Assembly (NCBI RefSeq): GCF_003019255.1 | Contig: NZ_CP027846.1 | Location: 1,054,001-1,118,000 of the forward strand | Direction of reading: 5' to 3' | DNA: 64,000 nucleotides | Origin: Staphylococcus kloosii | GTDB taxonomy: Bacteria; Bacillota; Bacilli; Staphylococcales; Staphylococcaceae | In this document: one piece after another, positions 22,743 through 31,137 of the stretch | Layout: each line of letters begins with the position of its first letter | How positions within the stretch are numbered: position 1 is the first letter of the stretch | The notes under the pieces: model-generated | Database searches by the model: none | The model's input: only the letters and a program-made list of their open reading frames with translations | What the model was told of the DNA's origin: nothing | Position numbers and translations under genes: made by a program

Positions 22743-22786
22743 TATTATTACTAGTAAAAAAGCCGTTAAACTTAAATTGCGACATA

Positions 22787-22822
22787 CAAAAACCTGCAAA
22801 GTATTCACTTTGCAGGTTTTTA
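22787..22822. terminator. Bidirectional terminator
   Basis: Stem AAAACCTGCAAAG / CTTTGCAGGTTTT with a short loop and T runs on both strands, between two convergent genes. Confidence 0.92.
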
Positions 22823-22825
22823 TTA

Positions 22826-23965
22826 TTAATCTTTGTTATTAAAGTTTTCTTTTAAATCAGATGCTTTGTCTGAAGTTTTATTAGAAACATTATCAGAAGC
22901 ATCATTAAATTTATCTTGTGCTTGATCTGTTACATTTGATTGAGCTTGATTAGATTGTTCTTTAACTTTTGATTGCGTATTATTTGCTTTATCTTTTACA
23001 TTATTTGCAGTAGCAGAAAATGCATTAGCTTGTTTGTTTTTTGCGTTGTCTTTTTTAGAAGACGCTATTCTTTCACCATTAACATGATGATATTGAATAA
23101 TTGCTAATAAGTTGATGTAATAAATAAATAGTCGAACAATTACTACGATAATAGAAAGGGCATAAACAATCACAGTTGCTACGTTTTGAGACATGTTACC
23201 TGTAAAGATATTAACAAGTTGACTTACAGGGTTAGCTAATAAAATAACGATTAAGTTTAATAATAATATGCCAAGGTAAAGTTTGAACCATGTTTTATGG
23301 CCATTTTTAATTTTACTAAATCCTTGTTTTACTGATTGTAAGACGCCAGCTTTTGGATCTTTTGTAAACGATAATGTGTAATTAACAATCATGATTACAA
23401 ATAACCAATAAATTAAAGATAAAATAAATACAACAAGTGTTGCTGCTACGATTTGTATTGTTAATGAAATTCCTAAAGCATGTGAAGAACTACTAATTGA
23501 GTTTTGAATAGCTCCAAAACCTTTTAAAATTAGGAAATTCAATAATTTACCAATAAATAAATTTAAAATCATTAATACTATGAAAAATACTAAAGTAATT
23601 AATGCCATAACTATTGATTTTAAGTATTTGCCTTTAGTAAAAGTAGAGAATATATTACTGAATTTAATTTTATCTTGTGATATTGCTTTATCTATAGTGA
23701 AAATCACGCCCGAAGCTAATGGATAAACGACAAATAAATATACTATGATTGGTACTAATATAGCCAATATGAGCATCATTATAGCCGAACCAACAGGCTG
23801 TTGTATCGCTTGAGCCATTGCAAATTTATACAATGCAGGTTGTACTGGTAAGATGGCAACGTAAGCTAATGCCATTACAATAATGAAACCAACAATTGTA
23901 AACAATAATGTCTTTGCATTTTGTGGCTTTAAGTTTTGTATTGCTAGTTTATGATATTTAAACAA
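22826..23965 (-). CDS. Polytopic membrane protein with repetitive polar C-terminal tail
   Basis: Family not recognised. Six hydrophobic segments are visible (about 20-40, 60-90, 118-140, 165-195, 226-247, 260-290). After residue 300 comes an 80-residue tail rich in Asn, Asp, Lys, Gln and Ser with repeating units such as NNVKDKANN, SNVTDQAQDK and SNKTSDKASD. The tail resembles LEA/CsbD-like amphipathic stress proteins and apolipoprotein-like repeats; this is resemblance only. The membrane part recalls DUF975-type six-helix proteins. RBS AGGAG on the minus strand. Monocistronic. Confidence 0.75.
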   Translation of the reverse strand: MFKYHKLAIQNLKPQNAKTLLFTIVGFIIVMALAYVAILPVQPALYKFAMAQAIQQPVGSAIMMLILAILVPIIVYLFVVYPLASGVIFTIDKAISQDKIKFSNIFSTFTKGKYLKSIVMALITLVFFIVLMILNLFIGKLLNFLILKGFGAIQNSISSSSHALGISLTIQIVAATLVVFILSLIYWLFVIMIVNYTLSFTKDPKAGVLQSVKQGFSKIKNGHKTWFKLYLGILLLNLIVILLANPVSQLVNIFTGNMSQNVATVIVYALSIIVVIVRLFIYYINLLAIIQYHHVNGERIASSKKDNAKNKQANAFSATANNVKDKANNTQSKVKEQSNQAQSNVTDQAQDKFNDASDNVSNKTSDKASDLKENFNNKD

Positions 23966-24096
23966 ATTTTAAGCACTCCTTTTTGATGATATTAATACAA
24001 TATCAAAAAAATTATAATTTTAAAATTAATAGGTAACAAATACGCTATAAAATGTTAAAATATGCTAATGACATTTCATTGAAAGGAGATATCATC

Positions 24097-24828
24097 ATGA
24101 AATTTGCAGTTATTACAGATGTACATGGTAACTACGATGCGCTTGAAACAGTATTAGATGATATTGATCGTAGAGGTGATATCGACAAGATTTATAATTT
24201 AGGAGACAACATAGGTGTCGGTCATGAAACAAATAAGGTACTAGATGATATTTTTGATCGAGACGATATGGAAATCATTTCCGGGAACCATGACGAGGCG
24301 ATAATGTCACTGGTTAATGGCACGCCATACCCAGAAGATTTAAAAGATAAATTTTATGAACATCATCAATGGATACAACAGCATTTAGACGAAGATTATT
24401 ATGATAAATTAAACAACTTGCCACGTGTGATAGAGAAAACAATTTGTGGTAAGAAAGTATTGATTATCCATTATGAAATTCCTAATGATAAACTTGATGA
24501 TACTATAGACTTACAACCATTTAGCCCAATAGAAACACCTACAGAAGCTAATATGAAATCTTTATTTGAAGACAAAAATGCAGATTTGATTTTATTTGGA
24601 CATAACCATACAGTTCATTTATTCGATGACAAAGATAAAATATATTTTAATCCAGGTTCTGTAGGTTTAAATAATGGTCCTAATGTAGTGTATGGAATTG
24701 TAACAATTGACGAAAAAGGCATTGATATTGAGCGCGTCAAAGTAACTTATGATAATGAAGAATTTTTACGTGGTTTTGATGAAAAGCAAGTGCCTGGTAA
24801 ACAACTTATTTTTGATAAATTTATCTAA
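24097..24828 (+). CDS. Metallophosphoesterase (YfcE/calcineurin-like)
   Basis: Motifs of the two-metal phosphoesterase fold: DVHGN at 8-12, GDN, GNHDE, an HY histidine pair and GHNHT. I choose ATG 24097 (MKFAVITDVHGN), which has AAAGGAG eight bases upstream. The longer frame from 24052 lacks an RBS and adds residues that the family does not have. 243 residues. Likely hydrolyses small phosphodiesters or phosphomonoesters; substrate unknown. Confidence 0.9.
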   Translation: MKFAVITDVHGNYDALETVLDDIDRRGDIDKIYNLGDNIGVGHETNKVLDDIFDRDDMEIISGNHDEAIMSLVNGTPYPEDLKDKFYEHHQWIQQHLDEDYYDKLNNLPRVIEKTICGKKVLIIHYEIPNDKLDDTIDLQPFSPIETPTEANMKSLFEDKNADLILFGHNHTVHLFDDKDKIYFNPGSVGLNNGPNVVYGIVTIDEKGIDIERVKVTYDNEEFLRGFDEKQVPGKQLIFDKFI

Positions 24829-24864
24829 TTAAAATAGATAGAGGGACATAAATCCCTTTAAATA

Positions 24865-24898
24865 TAAAAAAGCTAATCCTTATGGATTAGCTTTTTTA
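24865..24898. terminator. Bidirectional terminator before czrB
   Basis: Stem AAAAAAGCTAATCC / GGATTAGCTTTTTT, TTAT loop, between convergent phosphoesterase and czrB genes. Confidence 0.92.
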
Positions 24899-24913
24899 TA
24901 TTTAGTAAAGATA

Positions 24914-25861
24914 TTAATGTGAGTGTTGAACTGAAGAACAGAGAGTATGTTCTTCATGTTTATGTTTATCTGTCTCTAATTGTATTGTCATATGATTAAC
25001 ATTGAGGTGATTTAATTTATCTTCTATTCTTTCAAGAAGTTGTTCACATCCTGCGACTGTCATATCTGAAGAAACAACGGCGTGACAACTTAACGCATTT
25101 AAATCATTTGAAATAGTCCATAAGTGACAATCGTGTACAGCTGATATTGCATCTTCTTCTAAAATAGTATTTATTATTGTTTCGATATTGATATTTGAAG
25201 GTGCGCCTTCCATCAATATATTTAGTGACGATTTCGTAATACCCCAACTACTTTTAATAATTAAAATAGAAACAATTATACTAGCAATTGGATCGGCAAC
25301 GGTCCAACCAAATGCCCATATTAAAATCGCAGCAATAATTGCACCTAATGAGCCTAGTAAATCTCCAAGGACATGAATAAAAGCACCGCGCATATTAATG
25401 TTCTCTTTAGTATCGCCACCACTGAACATTAAAATAGCTACCACTATATTAATAACTAGACCTAGTACACTAATGATAAACATTTCTGTAGATTGTACTT
25501 CTGTTGGTTTGAAAAAGCGTTGTATCGCTTCGATAATAATGATGATACCTATTATAAATAAAGTAACTCCATTAAATAAAGCTGCTAAAATTTCGAAACG
25601 TTTATAGCCAAAGGTCTTACTTAAAGTGGCATGCTTTTCAGCATAAATAAATGCTACTAACGCCACGCCTAAAGAAACGGCGTCACTAAACATGTGCAAG
25701 CCGTCTGAAAGTAAAGCTAAACTATTAGCAACAAAACCGCCGATAATTTCAATTATCATAAAGGCAGTAATGATTATAAATGAAAATAATAATACTTTTT
25801 TATTGTTTGTATGAACGTGACCATGACTATGATCGTGGTTGTGGTCGTGATTATGCGTCAT
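24914..25861 (-). CDS. czrB: Zinc/cobalt efflux protein CzrB (cation diffusion facilitator)
   Basis: A proton-coupled exporter of Zn(II)/Co(II). The N-terminus is a His-rich strip (HNHDHNHDHSHGHVH), followed by six membrane segments with the CDF metal-site residues in LLSDGLHMFSD and HVLGDLLGS. A cytosolic C-terminal domain with HDCHLW completes the protein. The ATG at 25861 is preferred because AGAGGTG lies six bases before it; an in-frame GTG at 25870 is part of that RBS. Cotranscribed with the sensor czrA 20 bp upstream. Confidence 0.94.
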   Translation of the reverse strand: MTHNHDHNHDHSHGHVHTNNKKVLLFSFIIITAFMIIEIIGGFVANSLALLSDGLHMFSDAVSLGVALVAFIYAEKHATLSKTFGYKRFEILAALFNGVTLFIIGIIIIIEAIQRFFKPTEVQSTEMFIISVLGLVINIVVAILMFSGGDTKENINMRGAFIHVLGDLLGSLGAIIAAILIWAFGWTVADPIASIIVSILIIKSSWGITKSSLNILMEGAPSNINIETIINTILEEDAISAVHDCHLWTISNDLNALSCHAVVSSDMTVAGCEQLLERIEDKLNHLNVNHMTIQLETDKHKHEEHTLCSSVQHSH

Positions 25862-25881
25862 GAAAAACACCTCTTTGTGTA

Positions 25882-26184
25882 TTAATGTGAAGCGTGATTT
25901 ATGGATTGGTTAAGTATGGAAGAAACATGTGTATCATCAATTGAATAGATCATAGACTGACCATTACGATGAGCTTTTACTAAATTAGCTGTCTTTAAAA
26001 TGCGCAATTGATGCGATACGTTTGACTGGCTAATATCCAATGCATGCGCAATATGACCTACACTACAATCTCCATGTGCTAGTAAGTTTACGATACGTAG
26101 CCTAGTACTATCACTTAAAGCCTTAAAGAAAGTCGTTACTGCTTCGACAGTTGTTGTTTCTAGGTCTTGAAATTGATGTGTCAT
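25882..26184 (-). CDS. czrA: Zinc-responsive ArsR-family repressor CzrA
   Basis: A winged-helix repressor that leaves DNA when Zn(II) or Co(II) binds. The recognition helix region is ISQSNVSHQLRILK. The four alpha-5 metal ligands known from S. aureus CzrA are all present at identical numbers: D84, H86, H97 and H100. The protein ends right at H100, a few residues shorter than the 106-residue S. aureus protein. RBS AAAGGA on the minus strand. It represses its own operon through the palindrome upstream. Confidence 0.95.
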   Translation of the reverse strand: MTHQFQDLETTTVEAVTTFFKALSDSTRLRIVNLLAHGDCSVGHIAHALDISQSNVSHQLRILKTANLVKAHRNGQSMIYSIDDTHVSSILNQSINHASH

Positions 26185-26202
26185 AGTAAGTATCCTTTCA
26201 TA

Positions 26203-26232
26203 TTAATATATGAACATTTATTCATATATTAA
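26203..26232. promoter_or_regulatory. CzrA operator (czrO)
   Basis: Perfect inverted repeat of 12 bp, TTAATATATGAA and TTCATATATTAA, separated by six bases. It contains the ArsR/SmtB-type core TGAA...TTCA and sits 19 bp upstream of the czrA start codon, between czrA and the divergent SDR gene. Confidence 0.85.
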
Positions 26233-26330
26233 TATTAATACATTATAATGTCAATGTTGAGCCGATTAGTTTTGTTAATTGAGCAAGGGGTATATTCTGT
26301 ATATAAGTAATCAATGAGGAGGATGTATAT

Positions 26331-26984
26331 ATGAGTACTCTAGTTATTGGAGCAAATGGTGGAATTGGTAGAATTTTAATTCAACAACTTAAAGACGCAA
26401 ATGAATCTTTTACAGCCGGTGTAAGAAAAGAAGCACAAGTTGAAGAATTAAAAAATGCTGACGTTGATGCTATATTAGTCGACGTTGAAAATGACAGTAT
26501 TGAATCATTAACTGATAAATTTAAAGGCTTTGATAATGTCGTATTTTCAGTTGGTTCTGGTGGAAGTACTGGACCAGATAAAACTATAATTGTCGACTTA
26601 GATGGTGCTGTGAAGACGATTGAAGCTAGTAAAGCAAGTAATGTTAAGAAATATGTAATGGTTTCAACATACGATTCACGTAGAGAAGCTTTTGATCCAA
26701 GTGGAGATCTTAAACCATACACAATTGCTAAACACTATGCTGATGAACACTTGAAAAATTCTGGTGTAAATTACACTATTGTACATCCCGGTGGATTATT
26801 AGATGATGCGGGAACTAATAAAATTGAAGCTGCCGCATTCTTCGAGGGTAGAGGATCTATACCTCGTGAAGATGTTGCTTCAGTCTTAAAAGAAGTCGTA
26901 ACGACAGAAGGATATAACAATTCAGAATTTCAAATTATTAGCGGAAAAGAATCAATTACTGACGCGTTAAAAAATTATAAATAA
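26331..26984 (+). CDS. NAD(P)-binding atypical SDR oxidoreductase
   Basis: A Rossmann-fold protein of 217 residues beginning MSTLVIGANGGIGR, with the GxxGxxG cofactor loop at 7-13. It lacks the classical SDR YxxxK pair, but has YTIAKHYADEHL, as in the NAD(P)-binding SDR_a5/YhfK group. The VHPGGLLDD segment is also typical. Possibly a sugar-nucleotide or quinone-type reductase; no substrate can be assigned. RBS GAGGAGG. It lies divergent from czrA, so the czr operator could affect it too. Confidence 0.85.
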   Translation: MSTLVIGANGGIGRILIQQLKDANESFTAGVRKEAQVEELKNADVDAILVDVENDSIESLTDKFKGFDNVVFSVGSGGSTGPDKTIIVDLDGAVKTIEASKASNVKKYVMVSTYDSRREAFDPSGDLKPYTIAKHYADEHLKNSGVNYTIVHPGGLLDDAGTNKIEAAAFFEGRGSIPREDVASVLKEVVTTEGYNNSEFQIISGKESITDALKNYK

Positions 26985-27010
26985 AAATAATTAAAAAAAT
27001 TGAGATTTTG

Positions 27011-27053
27011 GTGAGTTAATTCTATTAATGGATGAATTAACTCGCTTTTTTTT
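27011..27053 (+). terminator. Terminator of the SDR gene
   Basis: Stem GTGAGTTAATTC / GAATTAACTCGC followed by eight T. Confidence 0.88.
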
Positions 27054-27127
27054 GTAAAATAAAAGAAATAGAGTTGATACATACTTAAATTAATTATAAA
27101 GATGAATGTGATGTGCGGAGGTATTTT

Positions 27128-27838
27128 ATGAAAATTTCAAACTCAAAAATATATGAACAGGTAGCTGATTTATTATTAGAACAAATTAAATCAGATGAAT
27201 TTAAAATTGGTGACAAGTTACCATCAATTCAAAAATTAGCTACAACATATGGGGTGAGTGTAGCATCTATTAGAGAGGCATTAAATGCGTTAAGAACAAT
27301 AGGTGTTATTGAGATAAAGCAAGGGTATGGTACGATTGTAAAACAAAAAGAACCAACATTCTTTGAAATAGGCGAGAAGTTTAATTCGTTAGATCAAATC
27401 AAAGAATTATTAGAATTACGACAAATTATTGAAAGTGCCACTGTGGCTAAAGCTGCTAAAATGCGTACTAAAGAGGATTTAGAAACAATGCGCCATTATT
27501 TAAATAAAATGGAAAAAGCAGTTTCTGATGGAACGTCTGGAGAAGAAGCCGATTTAGATTTCCATTTAACTATAGCCAAAGCAACTAATAATTCATTGCT
27601 TGTAGATTTAATGAATAACATTTCTGAATTAATGAAAGATTCTATGAAAGAGACGCGCAAAATTTTCATTTATAGCAGACAAAAAACGATGGAAATATTA
27701 CAAGATGAGCATGAAAAAATATTTAATGCGATAGAACAACAAGATGATGAATTAGCAACCCAATGTATGAATAGGCATTTAACAACAGTAATCAATACGA
27801 TTTTAGCGAATTTTAATGAAAAGAATAACGTATTATAA
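27128..27838 (+). CDS. GntR-family regulator, FadR subgroup (FCD domain)
   Basis: N-terminal winged helix (about 5-75) with the GntR signature IGDKLPSIQKLATTYGVS, then an all-helical FCD ligand domain (about 85-230) with the metal/ligand residues DLDFHLTIA and ATQCMNRHL. The start ATG 27128 has GCGGAGG seven bases before it; the ATG at 27113 is upstream of that RBS. 236 residues. FadR-type members sense carboxylates such as lactate, gluconate or acyl-CoA. Its targets are not evident from its neighbours. Confidence 0.88.
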   Translation: MKISNSKIYEQVADLLLEQIKSDEFKIGDKLPSIQKLATTYGVSVASIREALNALRTIGVIEIKQGYGTIVKQKEPTFFEIGEKFNSLDQIKELLELRQIIESATVAKAAKMRTKEDLETMRHYLNKMEKAVSDGTSGEEADLDFHLTIAKATNNSLLVDLMNNISELMKDSMKETRKIFIYSRQKTMEILQDEHEKIFNAIEQQDDELATQCMNRHLTTVINTILANFNEKNNVL

Positions 27839-27864
27839 TGATTATATATTGGTTAAATAATTAG

Positions 27865-28001
27865 AAAAAAGCCCAAACTTTTTTAAAGTTTGGGCTAGCA
27901 AATTTTATAGTTTTGGAAAGCCATCACACTTTCCAATAGCAAATTATTAATCATGAATTACCTTATACGTAAGACGAATATAGTTTAATGCTTTAAACTA
28001 T
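27865..28001 (-). ncRNA. Candidate small regulatory RNA
   Basis: Unannotated transcript inferred on the minus strand in the 424 bp gap between gntR and manA. A promoter with -35 TTGATA (28032-28037), 18 bp spacer and perfect -10 TATAAT (28008-28013) is followed by three hairpins. These are TATAGTTTA / TAAACTATA (27979-28002), TTGGAAAG / CTTTCCAA (27913-27936) and the 11 bp stem AGCCCAAACTT / AAGTTTGGGCT (27870-27896) with six T. The T run is on the minus strand, so the terminator serves leftward transcription, not gntR. Length about 137 nt. Family not recognised. It contains a 19-codon ORF (27895-27954) with a weak AAGG site. Confidence 0.6.
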
Positions 28002-28007
28002 AGTTTT

Positions 28008-28037
28008 ATTATAATAGTATCTACAACACATTATCAA
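28008..28037 (-). promoter_or_regulatory. Promoter of the candidate small RNA
   Basis: TTGATA and TATAAT on the minus strand, 18 bp apart, with the start expected near 28001. Confidence 0.6.
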
Positions 28038-28262
28038 CCACATAATAGTTTAAATTTACACTCAAACTTGATGATAAGCGATTTCATAACTTAGAGAATA
28101 TAAAGATTATACTACTAAAGTGTTCTGACTATTGATATAATACTAAATGAATTAATTTAGATGTCATTTTTAATTGTAAATATGAATTTCGAATGTGTAA
28201 TAATAGCGTTCAAATTATATTAACGGCAATTATTAAATTAAGTGACTCTCGGAGGTGTAGCA

Positions 28263-29201
28263 ATGCCATTATTTTTACGACCTGTTTTTCATACAAAGGT
28301 ATGGGGAGGTAGCAACTTAGAACAATTAGGATACACATTACCTAATCACAATATCGGAGAAGCATGGGGGATTTCTGCACATCCAAATGGTAATTGTGAA
28401 ATTATAAACGGGCCATATAAAGGCGAAACTTTAAATGAAGTTTGGACAAATCATAGAGAATTATTTGGTGACTTTCCGAGTAAAGATTTTCCGCTTATGA
28501 CTAAAATTGTGGATGCCAATAAACCATTGTCTATACATGTTCATCCAGATGATGCATATGCTTATGAAAATGAAAGTGGGCAGTATGGTAAATCAGAATG
28601 TTGGTATATCATAGATGCACAAGAAAATGCTGAAATTGTATATGGTCTAAAGGTTGATTCTACTGATGAAGCTAAAAGTAAAGTATCGGCACAAGATTTT
28701 ACTAATTTATTTAATAAAATCAAAGTCCAACCAGGGGAGTTTTACTTTATTCCTGCCGGTACAGTGCATTCAATTGGTGAGGGTATTATTGCATACGAAA
28801 CAATGCAAGCTTCAGACGTATCATATAGAATATATGATTATGAGCGCCAACCGCTTGAAGGCGAAAATAGAGAGCTACAAGTAGATAAAGCAATAGATGT
28901 AATTGAAGTATTTAATGAGAATATGAATATTACGCCTGATACAGAAATGGTAGAAAACCATAAATTGACTAAACTTGTGTCGAATGACTTTTTTACTATT
29001 GTGAAATGGGATATATTTGGCACGTTGAATTATATGAAGCCTAGAGAATTTGTGCTTGTATCGATTATAAAAGGTGAGGGACAAGTAATTATTGACGGCG
29101 ATATATACGATATTAAAGGTGGCAATAATTTTATTTTGACTTCTGATGATTTAGACACGGTTTTTGAAGGCGAATTTGAAATTATTATTAGTTACCTGTA
29201 A
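28263..29201 (+). CDS. manA: Mannose-6-phosphate isomerase, class I
   Basis: Interconverts mannose-6-phosphate and fructose-6-phosphate. It is a cupin zinc enzyme; the metal loop is LSIHVHPDD, with a further ligand set around GEFYFIPAGTVHSIG. 312 residues, the length of the Firmicutes type. The ATG at 28263 is chosen because CGGAGG lies seven bases upstream; the in-frame GTG at 28242 precedes the RBS. A small membrane protein gene follows after 23 bp. Confidence 0.93.
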   Translation: MPLFLRPVFHTKVWGGSNLEQLGYTLPNHNIGEAWGISAHPNGNCEIINGPYKGETLNEVWTNHRELFGDFPSKDFPLMTKIVDANKPLSIHVHPDDAYAYENESGQYGKSECWYIIDAQENAEIVYGLKVDSTDEAKSKVSAQDFTNLFNKIKVQPGEFYFIPAGTVHSIGEGIIAYETMQASDVSYRIYDYERQPLEGENRELQVDKAIDVIEVFNENMNITPDTEMVENHKLTKLVSNDFFTIVKWDIFGTLNYMKPREFVLVSIIKGEGQVIIDGDIYDIKGGNNFILTSDDLDTVFEGEFEIIISYL

Positions 29202-29224
29202 AAATCACAAGAGAGGTGACTGGC

Positions 29225-29458
29225 ATGTATAAATTTTTATACGTAGCGTTAGCATGTGGAATAATTTCTGGCGCTGGAGTGTTCTTACATATACCGCAAT
29301 ATCCATCGTTGATTTTTCCAATGTTAGTTGCTCTACTAGGTGTTATCAGTACGTTAATAACAATCCCTAATAAAGAAATAAGTGGCATGTTAAAACTAGG
29401 AGGTATATTAATTAATATTATGCCACTATTAGGTTCTTTTACGATGCTAAATAGTTAA
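29225..29458 (+). CDS. Small membrane protein of unknown function
   Basis: 77 residues with three hydrophobic segments (about 2-20, 25-45, 56-76) and almost no soluble part. RBS GAGAGGTG sits six bases before the ATG at 29225; the in-frame GTG at 29216 is within that RBS. Not recognised. Position directly behind manA suggests a shared transcript. Confidence 0.7.
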   Translation: MYKFLYVALACGIISGAGVFLHIPQYPSLIFPMLVALLGVISTLITIPNKEISGMLKLGGILINIMPLLGSFTMLNS

Positions 29459-29528
29459 TGCCTAATTAGTGTCGTATTTGCCGTTGTAAAATACAATAAT
29501 TTTTAGCTTTAACACACAAAGTTTATGG

Positions 29529-29557
29529 TTGTTTGAACAACATAATATGAATATAAT
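29529..29557 (+). promoter_or_regulatory. Promoter of the EVE-domain gene with a small palindrome
   Basis: -35 TTGTTT (29529-29534) and -10 TATAAT (29552-29557), 17 bp apart. The inverted repeat GTTGTT-TG-AACAAC (29528-29541) overlaps the -35 box and could be an operator. Confidence 0.5.
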
Positions 29558-29596
29558 GGGAAAGATATAAATTTTACAGAGTTAGGAGTATCATAA

Positions 29597-30967
29597 ATGT
29601 CAGAGGAAACAAGCTATTTTTGGTTAAATTGTGGCTATAATCGTTGGAATCACAATGAACCACTCGTAGGTCAAACTACATTATTCGAGTCAGGTGCACA
29701 ATTTAACCCATCTCAAGGCTTTCGTGCATTTAAGCAGGCTAAAGTAGGAGATCAGGTTATCTTCTATCAAGTACAAATGGATACTGGGTTATTAGGCTAT
29801 GGTGAGATAACTAGCGTGCAAACTGGTGCACAAAATAAAACTCGTGTACATTTTGAACTTAAAGCTCAATTAAAACCATTAACGGCTGATTATCTTAAAC
29901 GTAGCGAACGTTTAGAATTCAGAATGAGCAATATGAAAGAAACATTGTTTAATCAAATCACTAAAGAAGAGTTCGATTTAATTGTTAACCTTGGTACAGG
30001 TGACATTAAAGTACCGAGATATTTCTTCGTGTCAGAAACAGAAGACTTTGAAGAAGGAGAAACATATACTTTATTTACACATACATATAATGGTATTAAA
30101 CGAAATGGTTATCATTTTTATACACAACTAGAGCAAGGCGATAAAATAGTGTTTTACGATAAGAACAAAGACCAATCAGTCATCGGTTTAGGTGAAATTA
30201 CACGTCATATTCATGAAAAACCACCCATCGCTGGAAGAACAAATAGTACCGCGATCGAAGTGTATTATGAAAAAGATATTACGCCAGTGTCATTATCAAC
30301 ATTAAATAAACATCCTAAACTAAAAAATCTTTATTTTTTACAAGAAAATACTAAACAAGCAATTGCCAGTTTATCTGAGACACAATATGAATCCATTGTC
30401 GAAATGAGTGAAAATAATGGCTTGAAGCCACAGTTTGAATCTGTGAGCAACGAGCAAATGATTACAGAACAAGATGAAGATTTAAAACCATTTATCTTGT
30501 TAGTCGTAGAACCTGGTGAGCCGGGATTAAAAGCCGCTGAAGATTTGCTACAAAAAACTAACGCACATCCTGTTATTACAACAGGTCATCCCGATTTTAC
30601 CGAAGATATGTTATATGGTAAGTACTTACCAAATGAAGCGGGTGCCCTATACTTTAGAGAAGGATTTATTACAGAATTAATGCCTAGAAAAGATAAAAGT
30701 TATCTTGTTATAGATAATTTTAATCGTATAGATCCAGATATTTTCCAAGCATTTATCAATGTTTTAGAAGGTTATGAAGTGACTATGCCTAGATATAATA
30801 AAGATGGCAATATGATTAAATGGTCACGTAAAAAAGATTCGTTTTATCATTTCAATCCTAATTGGCATATTGTTGGCGTTACTTATGAAAGTTTGAATGA
30901 CATAAAAAATCATTATTCAGAACAATTTTTAAAATATACTCGTATCGTTAGAGTAAATCAAGATTAA
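29597..30967 (+). CDS. Tandem EVE-domain protein with degenerate McrB-like AAA domain
   Basis: Two PUA-like EVE domains seem to be present (about 6-140 and 141-275). They share a pattern: GDQVIFYQVQ..GLLGYGEIT in the first and GDKIVFYDKN..VIGLGEIT in the second. The last 160 residues resemble the AAA+ part of McrB. LYFREGFI (351-358) and VIDNFNRIDPDIFQAFINVLEG (371 on) match the Walker B region IIDEINRA.., and NWHIVGVTY (422-430) looks like sensor 1. The Walker A loop is lost (VEPGEPGLKAAE at 304) and the Walker B glutamate is Asn, so ATP or GTP hydrolysis is unlikely. EVE domains read modified bases in other proteins. Function unknown. RBS TTAGGAG. Confidence 0.75.
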   Translation: MSEETSYFWLNCGYNRWNHNEPLVGQTTLFESGAQFNPSQGFRAFKQAKVGDQVIFYQVQMDTGLLGYGEITSVQTGAQNKTRVHFELKAQLKPLTADYLKRSERLEFRMSNMKETLFNQITKEEFDLIVNLGTGDIKVPRYFFVSETEDFEEGETYTLFTHTYNGIKRNGYHFYTQLEQGDKIVFYDKNKDQSVIGLGEITRHIHEKPPIAGRTNSTAIEVYYEKDITPVSLSTLNKHPKLKNLYFLQENTKQAIASLSETQYESIVEMSENNGLKPQFESVSNEQMITEQDEDLKPFILLVVEPGEPGLKAAEDLLQKTNAHPVITTGHPDFTEDMLYGKYLPNEAGALYFREGFITELMPRKDKSYLVIDNFNRIDPDIFQAFINVLEGYEVTMPRYNKDGNMIKWSRKKDSFYHFNPNWHIVGVTYESLNDIKNHYSEQFLKYTRIVRVNQD

Positions 30968-30983
30968 TAGTTAGTTATATTAA

Positions 30984-31019
30984 AAGGTTGAGACATTATT
31001 TATGTTTCAACCTCTTTTT
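30984..31019 (+). terminator. Terminator of the EVE-domain gene
   Basis: Imperfect stem AGGTTGAGACAT / ATGTTTCAACCT, then CTTTTT. Confidence 0.75.
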
Positions 31020-31137
31020 GTGCATTTAGATATTATAGAAGTTTTAGTGAAATATGTTTTTATGAGCATTTAAAATGATTTAAAGTTTATACATATGGAT
31101 ATAATATAAGTAAGTAAAGAAAAGTGAGGTGTTTGTT

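Noticed and set aside
27869..27897. Hairpin after gntR as the gntR terminator
   Set aside because: On the plus strand the stem is followed by AGCAAATT, not a T run. The T run is on the minus strand, so I assign it to the leftward RNA; it may still act weakly for gntR.
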